NCBI RefSeq assembly: GCF_013426205.1
Contig: NC_089426.1
Location: 3,844,001 to 3,908,000, forward strand
Direction: 5' to 3'
From: Metarhizium brunneum
Lineage: Eukaryota > Ascomycota > Sordariomycetes > Hypocreales > Clavicipitaceae
DNA: 64,000 nt
The position numbers and the translations under genes were made by a program. Under the pieces are notes generated by a model, which was given only the letters and a program-made list of their open reading frames with translations, was not told the origin of the DNA and ran no database searches. Positions 47,676-60,900 of this stretch are shown here, in pieces. Numbering within the stretch: the stretch's first letter is position 1; the number at the start of each line of letters is the position of its first letter.

Positions 47676-50600
47676 GGCGGTTCTGTGGCTCTGTGGCTCT
47701 GACTCTGTGACGGTTGACCCGTTGACGCTGTGCTGGCAGAACGAGACTGACGGGAACTGAGAGGGCGAGGGAATGCAGGAGAGGCGAGTTGGCGATGTAG
47801 GCGATGGAGATTGCGACTGGGAAGAAGCGAGATATAAGGACGAGATGGAGAGCGCAGGAAAGCGCAGGAAAGCGGCCAAAAAGTCGAAGCAGGGCCTTTG
47901 GGCATGAGACGACGACGCAACGGGCGATGGTGGGCTGAAAGTCGACTGGTCCCCAGTTAATGCGTGCCGGAGGTGAAATGGTGGCGTTAACCCGCTGGGC
48001 ATGGGGACATGGACCTGATGGGCGCGAGCCTGCGGGAAGGCACGATGGGCGATGGCGGGCGTGCCGGACTTCCAGGAGTTGATGCTCTCAATGCTCCCGA
48101 CATCAAGACGAGACGAGACGAGACAGGGCTTGAAGGCACATGGCCGATGCCGAAGGCCGAAGGCGCATGTCACGGCTCATGGCTCATGGCAGATGCAGCA
48201 CGGCGATTCAAGTTGGAACAGAACCATCAGCGTCAGTACCATCAGGATCCATCCTCGGTACGCTTGGGCCGTTAGCCTTGTAGGCCCGGTTCCATGGCTT
48301 CTGGAACTAACCAGACACAAGTAGACGGGGCCGGGCCTAGAGAACATACGGGCAACATGGTCCTGGTTAGTTCGTGAGTCGTCAGCCTCTAGCTGCAAGA
48401 GTACACGCACATAGCATAGCCTTGTTATTTGACGTATGGATCCAGACAATTGATTGACAGCTCGACACCATTTAAACCTCATGGACTTGGCGAAGCAGAC
48501 ACGGAACTGCAGGAGGTGCCGCGTTGTGCTTGGGGTGGCGCCGACGGTTGTTCAATGTTGAGATGTTGCGACCAGACTGCAGAATCATGATTGATTCGTT
48601 AATTACAGCAGCCAACTGCCTGCCAACCAACCGCTCCAGTCGCCACATGCATCTTCTCCCAGCGCGGAAGGACCGACGATCAACGCACCTGCCAACAGTC
48701 TTCTCCAGCCGCAAATGTTATAGTGATACCCCGCCAAGCATCACACTTGGCAATCTCCATCGGCATCTCTAAATTCGAGCCTTTGACCACACAAGCATAC
48801 CGGACTTCTCATCATTAACTCCGCTGGCTCATCGCCGCATAAATAAACCCTCCACTCATAATTCAAACCCCCGTACCAGGCCTTGTTTTCCCACAGGACA
48901 CCACGCCGGCCGTCGCATTCTTCGTTTCACAAATTCTGCATCTAGAGTTCACATCAGGAGCCCAGCCAACTCCTGCTCCCACTCGCTGCTCTTCCAAGCC
49001 ACCAACCACAATGAGCCAGGCCCTCCAATCTCCTCGACCATACCGCCTATCCATGCCGACAACCACGAACCACACAACTACAGAGTGTTCCGCAACCAAC
49101 AGGCTTTTGCACAGAAGTTCTCAGCTCGAATGTCATTAGTCCCGGTGGATCCTCTGCCACAATCCTGCCAGCACGTCACTCCATGCCCCTTGAGCAAATG
49201 ACTGCCTGCCAACAGCCTGCGTCGCCAAACCGAGACCAAGTACTCATAGTCACTCCACCCGAGACAATGCTGGCCATTGTGCATCTACTATACTGCACCT
49301 TGAAAAGCTATTGACTGCCCATTTTGATTGTTCTGGCAGAAATGAAAATGGCGATCACTGATTATATGGGAAACAATGCAGTTGCGGCTCCTATGGTGAT
49401 CTGGTACCGAGGGCTACATCACTCAGAACACATCATGGACCAGCGCAACGAAGGGAATACTTGCCGAAGCCGAATCAGTAATACAATGCACACTCTTGGG
49501 AGAAGATGGTGGCGAGGGCCCTGCTGCCAAGCTCCCAAACCATCTCCTCAGATGACTGACAGCGTCAATAGTCGCTCAAATCTTGTACGACACTGAGTAT
49601 GACAATCCGTCTTGTGTTCCACTCCATAACCCAAGACTAAGGCTCCCTCGTAACCTCCAGGACCATACTAGCGGCGATGCATCCAAGTCCTGCAAGTTGC
49701 CCAATGTTGCATTTGCCAGCCAACAGTACTGAATAGCACGTATGCCCGGTGCTAGATACTAGCAAGACTCGCGCATTACGACTACCTAGTTTCGATGTTC
49801 GGCACGCTTTGTTTCCGGTCTACCCGAACATAATAGGTGCAAACTGAACTCTGAATACTTTGGGGTTGGGATTGTGGTTGGCTGGTTGGTTGAACTTGGT
49901 TGGTTGGTTTCGTCTTACCTGCGGGATGGCAACCTCACAGCGCCACTCAACTCACTCATCGACGACCGATGCGACTTCCGGCAGGCTCGAAACACAATGC
50001 AGGCTACCCATGCTGTTCCTAGTCCATATTTGACGTAGATCGTGCAATGCATATCGATCCTGTCTCAGTCGCTAGCTTGTCTAGAACGCACACCCTAGCC
50101 CAGAGCCTGTCAGCTGTCAACTGTCAAAGCCAAGGACTCTTTTTTCGAGTCGGCCTTGTCTCTATCAGAGATTGAGGACCTCGGGCATGTCCTGTCGATC
50201 GCTCTCTTGTCCGAAGCATGTACATACATATGAACAACGGGATCGAGGAACCATGCAGCTCCACCCTCAAAGGCCTTGTTCAGAAGTGGAATCAAACCCG
50301 AGGCTTGTCTCACCACACTAACTTCATATGTTGGCTTGTAGTCAACGCCTGGAAGTAGTTGATTCCGTTGCCATTGCGGAATGATCTGCCTTGCCATGTC
50401 CATCTATTACCTTCTCTATCCGCCCGCCTGTTTGTCAGGCGCCAAACACAAAGGGACCAGCGGAAATGGGCTTGTAGGACGCAATCTTCCGTGCCTTGCC
50501 CTCAACGCCCACATGGCTTCCGGATTACTACCTTTGACACCGAAATCTCTTGGCCATCTTTGTGGCTCGACAAGCCCATTGATGCCCTGTGCCAGCACCT

Positions 50601-53389
50601 CGATGTCTGCCACCTATGGCACAGGCTTGTCAGAGATCGATCTCTCGCTCCTCCTATTCAATCTCTTGTCCCAAATTCGTTAGTCAACACATGGGTTTGT
50701 GGACACCACAATATAGAGTCTCAAGTGGCAATATTATGAGCTAGGGACTTGATTGTTATTTCTTTTCATTTGTTTCCATGCCGTTCCTTGTCCAAAGAGT
50801 CATTTGATGCCTCGTACCTTTTAACCAAGCCGTGAATGGCCATGGCACATTCATGATCCGTGACATCCTTGTCTATTTACACGTGTCTTACTTCCAACTC
50901 GCTGTCATTGCGCCTCTTACGGCATCGATCTCTCGGTGGAAGTACGAGGATAATAGCTAGCCAAGTGCATGCTAGTCAAGTTCGGATACCAAGCGGCGAC
51001 AGGGTCAAGACCAGTGCCGCCATCACCGTGGGGAGGAACACCGGCATTTTGGAAAATGTACACGTACTCCTCGATACCAGGGCTGCTAGAATAAACGCCC
51101 CTCTTGACGATTCGGGCCTCTAGCACATCAGGCACCCAGAGCCTTGCCTTGAGGCGACGACATGTCCCTCAGAAACATTGCGGTACTCTTCAGGGCCCTC
51201 AGCACGAAGAAGAGCCTACCCTCGGCAACGAACCCCCTTCCTGGGTTCCGGTAACAGGCATTCTTCTGAGGCGCAGGCGGTTCTAATCAACGCGATCTGA
51301 GCAAGTGGCGAGGCCCCGGAAGGTGTAGAGAAGCACCGTCTCCAGCATCCCACGCACATCCAAGATAAGTCCTCTTCGATTTCCATTTCCAACCCGAGAC
51401 CAGCAAGCTAAAATTGAAGAGAGAAGAAAAATATGTCAGATAATACTATGAGGAATACATTCCCCCATCAACAGGAAATGGTAGCAATAGACCCGGGGGT
51501 AGACAAACCTCAGCCATATGTCCAAGGGTGTTGGAATTCCTCAGCACGAAAGACGGGTTCAGTACTCCGTACAGTAGACGCGCTTTCTTCCACCGGTAAT
51601 CCCAACATTGAAGATGCTTGTAGAACTGAGGAGACTGCAAGATTGGCCCGCTTCTTGAAATAATTCATTCCAAAGACATTAGAGCCGCCCTCAGAGGCAG
51701 ACCACGAACCCCATACCAAGAACCTCAACACCAGGCGCAAAGCAGCACTTGGAGATGCGCGGCTCGTAGTTGGAAACGCACACTCTCACCAGCTCAACAA
51801 GGGGCTTCTCGATGGTTTCCCCCCACCAGGACAAAACCCTCGAGCGTCAGACCTCCGATCCATCTCACTATTTGCTTGGGAAAAGGCTTCCCACTCAGGG
51901 ATAGCGGTCACAACGCCCTGGATAGCCCGGTTTCTCTCCTCGCGCAGCTCGACAAGCGCCATCGCTTGCACACTGCGTTCTCGCATTCTAAACCCGTCCC
52001 CTGGGCTTGATGGTCCTGTCAATGTGCTCCCACGGTCTTCAGATTGACCCTCTCAGCGCCCACCTAGTTGTCCGCAGCGCAACAGCGCTATAGTTGTCCG
52101 TTGCCAAGTAAATCGGCATTATCCAGCCACGGCCTTGGCAGTAGCCTGTTTGGCATGGTGCTCACTGCTCTGGCGCCATGAGCCTTTTCAGCCTCAACTT
52201 CCTTCTTGGCTTCTGCTTAGGCCTTTTTGAAGGGCCTTCTTGGAGGATACGTCTTCCCCTTCGCCCGTTTAGCCGTCGACACCGGCGGCATCGGGTTGCC
52301 ATTTGAAAGCACGCCGTTAGCCATGGCTGTTTTTCGCAGATACGCGGGAGGTTGCTTCCATCTACCAGAACCAAGAAACAAGACGTCCAAGGACTTTAGT
52401 CCATACAGGATGGAATGGGCACACGCGTGCGGTCAAGATAGTTGCCGCAGCTTGGGGTGAGCCGCATCACTGGCAGTCGTGATTCCGTCCGTATCCGACG
52501 CTTCGAAAAAGAGAGCCCCCCTCCTTGGCGGGACATCCCGCCAGGTGCCCACCCCGCCATGCCGGCAGTCCGGCAACGTGGACTTGCTGGAGAAAACCAC
52601 TGGATGAGTCCCGCTAGCCTCTTTGGTCAGCTCCACATTGGCCTTCTATGGACTTCAACATTGGACGAACCATGACCCTTGGAAAATGTAAAAATGTACA
52701 CAGTACATGCAAGTACGTACTTACGTTGACTGCTGTACGTGTTACAAGTCCTTAGATGATCCAAGCGATCGTCATTGATGGAGTATGGGGTATTTAGCCC
52801 AAGAATTAATTCAGAAGTCTGCATTTCTGGAAATCAACGAAATAGAGAATAGATCTTCAGGTAGTGCCCAGGCATCTAGGTAAGCAGGGCAGCCAGCCCT
52901 TGCAAAATTTGCATTCAGCTTATTCCAGGCATAAAAGAAACGTTTGAGGAATGCTGTACGGAGTACATGTCGACAATACAACGCATACTTGATGGCAACG
53001 GGAGCCAAACATACCAACTACGGCGTCAAGGTCTGTCAACGGCAGATACAATCCAAGGCGTCATAAGGATACGGCCAGACAATGCAAGATGAGAAAAAAG
53101 TTCAATTAAGTACGACCTTGTCCACCTGCAGAGGGAGGTTGCACATCTATCAACTCCTGACGCAGCAAGTAAAACGAACGAGGCGCGCGCTGAACCGACT
53201 AATTCGGTATTCTGTCATCTAACCTTCTGAAATCAAGGGCAAGTCAGACCACCTTGGCAAAACCATGCTTTAAACCAAAAAAAAGTAAAACTGGCGCTTG
53301 TCGTGATAGGATGATTAAAGACAAACGGATGGGGTATATCATAGTGAATTGGACCGGAGTGAGTGTTTTTTCGGAGAAGATGACGGCTT
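47676..53389. other. 5.7-kb gene-empty region
   Basis: The first 500 bp belong to the bZIP promoter and leader and contain several upstream minus-strand frames. From 50100 to 52640 a number of short minus-strand open segments occur in different frames, broken by stops; none matches a family I know, so no gene is called. Exact dispersed-motif copies are at 51563 and 52957. TTGG-rich simple sequence lies near 49874-49910. Confidence 0.45.
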
Positions 53390-56300
53390 CTAACCAAAAT
53401 GCAAGGCTTCCGTTTTTTCGCATGTAAACAGGTTTATGTGATGATCGCCGCGCGCGGCACAGCCAAGGATTGGTCGATGTGGGTGGAAGGCAGTGGCTGC
53501 AATGGGTACTCCTCGATTTTGTTGGAGGAAGCTGGAGTATGGTTCGAGGCGAGAGAGTTCGTTGCCATCGAGGTTGAATACTTTGACAGCGTGTTGGGAA
53601 GTGCCACTATACCCGGATGTTAGTAAGCAATATTCGCAAGCTGGCCAAGCTGGTCAAGACTTACACTGCAAAGACGGGCAGGTGTTCATGTGTACTGGCC
53701 GTCCGCAAGGTATCTCTTGTCGTCTGGAACGAGTGCAACGGCCTATCCATCCGGATATCCCACACCTTGACTTTGCCGTTGCGGCTAGCACTGACGAGTT
53801 CGCGCTGTCCGCCTCGCTGCATGTGCACGCTCTTGATCCACTGTCTGTCTGATTCGTCCTTCCACTTGCGCACCATGGAGTCCTGAGGCCGCAGTCTCGT
53901 GTCGAAGACCCGGACAGCGCCGTCTCCGAAACCAGCAACAAAAATGTTTCCAGTCATTTGATCCGATGTCAATGAGGTGACGCACGATCCTGACCGCGCA
54001 GGTATGTCCATGACGCAGGTTTCGTGCGCCGCGTACCACACGCGAATAACTCTCACGTCTCCAGCAACGAGGATCCGGCCCGTTACCTGCTGCCAGTCAA
54101 ACACCATACCAGAGTTCACGTTACTAGGGACCATGTGTGTCAATGCTCGCCATGAGGTTGCCAGTTCAATCTCCTTGTCGGAGTCGTAGTTGCGATATAC
54201 GCGAATCACACCATCTGAAGAACCCGTCAACAAAAAAGCTTGGTCATCCTCGTTGATGAACTTCATGTCGCTGATGTTGGATCCTTGGGGATTGCCGTTT
54301 GAGAATCGGCTCAGACGACCTTGCTTCTTCCAGTCCCACACATAAACAGTGTTTCCGTCATCCGACACAGCCAAATGGTCCTCATATTGATGAAATGTCA
54401 TCTTGGCCGGCTGAGCACCGTTATTCACAATTCCCAGCTGGTTGTTCCATTTATGGGTACCAGCCATTTGTTTCAGCGGCTGCGTCTCTCTCAGCATATT
54501 CTCGTTGCGAGCTCGTCTCCAAAGACGCTCATTGTACTCGGTGCTACCAGGTTCATCTGCCTCGCTAGGTTTCATCTGTGGTTCGCGGAAATACTCAATG
54601 GACCATTCAAGGAATCTGCTCTTCAGCGGCATGCTAGGGGCCCGCGAAAGGTCCCTTTCCTCATATGCCCCGGTCATTGGCTCCCGCGCCACATTATACG
54701 TTGCGGAGCTCAGGTCACTTTGTTCCGGGGGGGCTGCCATTTGATCTGGTGCGAGCTTGGATGGTGAGCGAGGAGGTACCGGGCTCCCTGGTGTACTTGG
54801 CCGTGATCTCTCCTCGCTTCCTATGAACGACTGAAAGAGCAGGCTCGCGGTCCTGCGCAAAATACCCGGAGAAGGCAGGGGTTGCGTTGCCTGCCCACCC
54901 ACCGTGTGGGATTTCTGAGCAGCCTGTGCCGCATTTCTCAAAATAGCTGTTTGCCTTGCTCGTGTCTGAATCTCTCGCATCAAAAGCTGTGCTGCCTCGC
55001 CTACGGTTGAGTTGATCAAGGCATTGTGCATGTAGTCGACGATGATGGTCGCCTCTCGTTGGACCTCTGGGTGCGGGTCCACGCTGAGAATGAGTGCATG
55101 TTTCCAGCACGCCATATACACGGTATTGTGTGAGAGGCCATGGGCCATGGGTTTGATTGTCCCGTCTTTGTTTCGATTCTCTGGTCTTGCATAGTGCAGT
55201 CCCATCTTGTGGTCCTGACCATCGTCCTGCGGCGGGAAGATCAAATATTCCTTCTCTTCTTGAAGCTGCTCATAAGCTGCAACCAGGAACTTGCTCTCGA
55301 ATCGAATCATGAAGTGAGACAAGAAGTTGATAAACTCCTTGCGAACCATGGGGCTGCCATCCGTGCCCATCTCTAGAATAGTCCAGGCAATAGACTCTTC
55401 AATACGAGCCACCTCATCCGTCAAATCGGGAATTCCCAAGAAATTAGTCATTGCATGAATCATGGCAGCGCGGACTTCACAGCAAGGGTCCCGCATAAGG
55501 TATGCCAGCTTGACATAGGCATTCTCTCTGATTCCTCTCCATTTAGCCTCTGGGAGGTCTTGCCATAGCTGGCTTATGCAGAGACATGCCCATTGTCGAA
55601 GGAGGGGGTTGCTTTCATTTTGTAGATGAGCCAGGCAGTAAGACATGATGTCCGTCTGGTTGCAAACCATCTGGCCATTCTTGTAATCTTTGCAGAGCAT
55701 CGCAAGGATAAAGGCGCACATGGCCTTGTGCTCGTCGCCGTCTACCACGGGTAGCCCTTCAGATGGCTTCAAAATCTGGGCAAAGTAGCTGTATCCGCTG
55801 TCCTTGATAAGGTCCTGTTGGCAAGATATGTCCACAGCAATCAGCCTCGCCCAAATAAAAACCATGACGGGTTTCAGCTCTGCAGCAGCGGACTGCAACA
55901 GCTTTAGAACATAGGGGAAGATTCCTATGCTAAGTGCCAGCTGAACCGACCAAGGGCCGAGATCCAAGAATCTACCAAGTAAAATGAGAGCTCGTACTCT
56001 GTGTTGCTGACTGAGCAAAACCTGCAAGACTACTGGCAGTTGATCAGGGGGTTTCTGTGCCATCGCGTCGCCCCTTGTTAAATACACGTCGAAAGCTGTT
56101 AATTGTTCCGTAAAAAAGGTGGAGTTCTGATACTCGTATTCGATACTTTCGCTCTCCTTCCTTTCAAGCATGGGCAGCTGCGCCAGCGCCATGTCAACTG
56201 CTAAATCCCATGTCTCCCACAGGGGGTGTTGATGCGTATCAGGCAGGGCTGGGTACGATTGCGGATGACAGCCATAAACAGTCATGACTCTCTGAGCCAG

Positions 56301-57901
56301 GAGGAAGTTCCTGAACAACGCAGCCACCATCAAGTCTTGACGGAAAAACTTGCGGAATAAATCTCGAGGCAGCGTGGTCCATGCAATGCTGTCCGTAATA
56401 GCTGTGAAGATCCAGTTGAGCTCGCCAAGGGGTGTCCGTCTCTCTTGAAGACGCCCAGGTAGCTGCTTTGCGCGTTCCGGAGTAAGATTGGTCTTGAGGG
56501 GGTTTTGAAGTACAAAAAACCATAGCGCCATCTCGATGGGCGTTGTCAAGCATGCCGTAAATAGATCCGCCGGCAACTGCGGGTTGGTGGGAAGGTTTTC
56601 CTTGACTGCACAAGCAGCAAGATGAATATAGGGCCGAAAGCTGGTCTTTTCATAGTGAGGATCCCTATCCGCTGCTTCCTCCTCCTCCTCCTCATGCTTC
56701 TCAACAAAGCGGTGATAATTGTTCAAGATGTTTCCAGCCTCGGAGCAATCCCAAACAAAGATGGTCGGAGCCTGTAGCCATTGCTGTAAATCATACAGAG
56801 AGACAGGGATGTACTGTGTATATGTCTTGTTAAACACCCAAATCTCACCGGATGCGGTGGGTTTGGGCACGCCATGGCCATTGTAGTGCAGCAACACTCG
56901 CTCATCCTTGGCATTTCGTCTTAAAGATACGCAAAACTTCTTGGTTTCCTCGACGGACGGATCCAGGTACTGTTTATAGCGAGCACGGATAGCTAGCGTC
57001 TCATACTGAGTCTGTAAAGCCTTCCCTATGTTCTCCAGGGCCTTCTGGATAGGAGGCACTGTGGGGTCGGTCCAGGCCTCGAGTTTTGCTCCGGGGGTCG
57101 TCTTGAGCTGATCTGGGGGCTCGACTCCGATATTCAAGCAGACCGCAAGAGCAGCAGACACGGTCTTGAGTCTATCTCGTTGCCTCCAGTCTTGCAACTC
57201 ATATTCTAGGCGCTTCGGCTTGCCAGTGGTCTCATGGCGTTTATCGGTAAAATACATGTACCAGTTCTGGGACGGCATGATTAGCAAGCGCATAAGGGAT
57301 CTCTTTGCATACATAATTTTGGCTTGCAAAACAAGATCTCGGGACGGTATAATTTTTGCCCATATATGCAGGGCCAGTGTTTATCACAAGAGTGTGGCAT
57401 CACAACAAACGCCATGAACGGCACGTGTCCCATTTGCGCAACTCAAGAAGCGCCAACAAGGGTAGAGCAACAGCCCTCGAGGAGGGTGGGATGGACATAA
57501 CATACACTTGCTAATTGTGAGATGATGTGTTCGGACTGATAGTGATCCTCGAAGCCATGTCGAGCTCCCCACTCGCTAATCTCCTCCTCGGTATCGGACT
57601 CTTCGACAGAACGCGGTGCAAAGTCGCTCTTGGCTCGTAGTAAAGGCGGCTTCACACGGTGGTTCTCTGGCCGCTCTCCCAGTTCATCTCCAGACTCGAC
57701 AAATACAACGCCATTCTTTCTACCGGGTGCGCTGGAGGGGCGAATATTGTCTCCGGTGCCATTGGAGAGGTCGTCGCGGTCGGGGCTGCTGTCACCTTGC
57801 CCGCGGAACCTGGAAGTGGACGTCTCTCCATTGCCATGACCGATGCCATTGGTGGTTGGGGCGGACGGCAACGACCCGTTCAAGTCGGATCGCAACGTCA
57901 T
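53390..57901 (-). CDS. kog1: TORC1 subunit Kog1/Mip1 (Raptor homologue)
   Basis: The scaffold subunit of TOR complex 1, which presents substrates to the TOR kinase at the vacuole. Exons on the minus strand: 57901-57506, 57266-53665 and 53606-53390, giving 1404 aa, normal for filamentous fungi. The disordered N-terminus is followed by the Raptor caspase-like domain from NWYMYFTDKRHETTGKPK onward, with LLHYNGHGVPKPTASGEIW and PTIFVWDCSEAGNI. Then come HEAT-type repeats, a linker with RRTASLLFQSF and SRPSTPGSPVPPRSPSK, and C-terminal WD40 repeats (VSASRNGKVKVWDIR). The last exon (GTSQHAVKVFNLDGNE) completes the final WD blade. The 239-nt first intron joins QLAS to NWYMYF, as in homologues. GGAGAT repeats (57988-58012) lie in the upstream leader or promoter. 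Confidence 0.96.
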
Positions 57902-60900
57902 GGTCGCAAAGCTTCCATGGGCAAGCGAGGATGTTCGTCTCGTCGCGCGGGCGACGACGCTCTGAGATGCGGGCTGCTCAAGCGTCAGATGGAGATGGAG
58001 ATGGAGATATGGAGGAGCTTGGTTGCTCGGCGGAGACGGGCTGGGGATGGCAACGGAGCTACGGCAGCATGTGGCGATGGGCAGGCGGCTTGGAGTGCGC
58101 GCGTGCGAATGGATGCAGCCAGCTCTGGGTTCGGAGTGGGTCTCGAATCAGGACTTGACATTGCTGGAGCAGTCGACATAAGCGCGTGGACAGGTGCCAG
58201 GCTGGACTGGCAGCGTCGTGGTTGCTGCGCTAGGAGGTCAATGCCTGCCTGCACATGTGTCACCGGTGTCTACCGTAATTGAGCCCGCATGTGGTAGTAG
58301 CTCAAGTGCTGCCACGGACCAGACTGTTGGTTGCTGTCAAGTCCATTCATCAATACTCCGTACTAGTACTACAACTTACCACTGCTTAAAGTATGTAGTA
58401 CTCTGTATTCGTCACCAGTCCACATCAAGTATGGAGTGTGGAGTGGCTGGCGGAAAGACTAAATTAAACTGCTGTCGACCGTCATAGCCACATGGAGTTC
58501 CATGTTTTGAGGTTGGGGAACATTGAAACCATCGAGTCGTCTTCGCACTAAACAGCTCAGGAACACAAAGTCTTGTCGCCTTCGCCTTCACCATGACCGA
58601 AATTCTGTCGATGGATAATTGAGCATTCTTGAAGAGCCTAATTAGCAACTCATGTAACTACCTAGGTAGTCATGACAGGGTAGACACGTCTGCCAGCCTT
58701 CGTCAAATCTGCAATCGGTCCTCCGTCTCAAATGCATTCCCAGGCTGCCGTGGACTTCTTCACCGAGTACTCCGTACGAAGGGCGCTTTGCTGCCTGCCC
58801 GTGGTGTTCGACGATTGGCGCATCCAGTACGCTTGTCATGCACATGACAGTCCAACAGCATCAATCGGGCGACGTTTAGCCGGCATCGCCGTGCGCCCAA
58901 CCAAAGAGGGCTTGGATAATCCCCTTTCCCTTGCCTATTTTATTTTACAATCGATGCTGTCTACGAGGCAGATGGCCCCTTGCTTGCCAATACGTCTGGT
59001 ATCATATATCAATGACGCACAAGCTAATAATGGCTTTCCCCGGATTCCAAGATGCCAGGTAGCTGCGGAATTCGGAGTACCGCAGCTTACACCAACCAAA
59101 CCTAGGAGATGTGTATTTGAAGCACGATGGTACAGGACTAATTGTGAAAAGCTTTGGTCTTGGTGGCTCTTTGGAGAATTGCCACGTGACCGGCTCAGCG
59201 GCGATTCCTGCGGGCATAAGTTGACTTAATATCCGTCTCCCGTTTGTTTTCCTGTGAACGACCCTGGGGCCAATTTCTCGGTAACACGTTTAGATCAAAT
59301 TCCACAAACTCTATCTATAAGCTCATTTTGCCGTCCTCTTTTCCCTGAATCGGCCGGCCACAAACCCACAACCCATCAAGCGTCGTCCCAGGCCGTTCTG
59401 GGGCAAAATGTAATGACGACCTGCTTGCCTGAAGCACATGGCTCCGCGTTTTGAAACGGGTTGCGAGGTATACCAATCCCCGACTGTCCTGAAGGGGCGG
59501 CACTGTCGACCGCTACTCCAGCAGTACTGTTCTCCGGGCGCAACCAAGGGTTTTCGCTGTTTCACGATATCGATCTTCGAGACAAGAGGAGTGCTAGCAG
59601 ATGCGAGCGGGAGACCCACATGCCGCCTACTTGTGACTGATGGTCCCATGTTGAATGGCTGCTGGTCAAAGTGCCTGCATCTCGACAGACGTGGTGCTCA
59701 ACCATTGATCTTCACATTGGCGCCAAGTCGCCGTCACAGTGGCCGGCTGTGCCGCTCGGACGAGCTTGTAGAGAAGCGGGTGGTGATGGTTGCTGAACCG
59801 CCTGTTGACAGTAGTGGTTCACAATGCGCATAATCACTGAACAAGAAATAATCATAATCAGTACTCCGTAGACTATATTTGGTACGTCGCCTTTGGAAGG
59901 CAACAGCCGTTTAATTACGACGACACAGGGCCAATCTATCCGTCAATGCCGTGTGACAACCGTGCCAAGCAGCATCAATTGATCCTTTTAGCTCCACGTC
60001 CATACGTCCATGAGCAAGGCACTGGCCATCACACAATGGCTTGACTGATGACTTATGCGTGAGGGGGTCGACCATTCGAGTTGCTTTGGATCGTAGTATG
60101 AGCAGAATGCTGGTTTCGAGCGCAGGTTTATTTATCAGAGCAACCAACTTGGCACTATTTTTTTTTTTTTTTACATATTGATCCAGTGCCGCTCTTGCCC
60201 CCAACAAATGCGGGCTGGCCAAGAACTTTGGAGTCTGGTTAGTCCCGGGCCAGGCTTAATATAGCAACCAGAACAAAGAAGATCAACCCAGTTCGTCCGA
60301 GCCCAGGAACAGGGTTCAAGGACGAAGCAACCAGACGCAATTCCCTCCCATCTCAGCGGCTAGGCTCTTGTGCGTTTCGCAAAGCCCTGCGAGGCGCAAC
60401 TCCAGGACGGGGGGATCCGAGGACGTCCGAGGAGGCTTGCGGCTGTGGTAGTACATACTTCCTCTCCCTCCGCCGAGTATTCCCTACTGTGTGCATCAGC
60501 CGCAAATGTAGGGATCATGGACGCCAGTCAATAGGCAAGCTTGCCAGCCAAGTCAACCGTCAAGCTTGCGCTTTCGCATGACGTTTCCGTGAGTCAAAGG
60601 GCACAAAGGAATACACGCGAGCCAATATCGGAGACATGCTCCTCTTTTCCAAGAAGAGGTGCACGAGGGAGGTTGTGCCTTGATTTCCTGCTCTGTGAAG
60701 TGCAGCGACGATCTTGACTGAAAAAAAAAGGTCAACTTACTGAAGTACTACGTACTATCAAAGTGCGCCAGAGAACTTGCGCAGGTGCAAGTGGATGCGT
60801 GCGAACCCCGGCAGCCCCTGATTTCCCCTGGCTTTCACACCGAGCGTTGGCTCTCCATCTCCTGGCCGCTGTTGACAGCAGCTGGGAATGTCTGGTCTCG

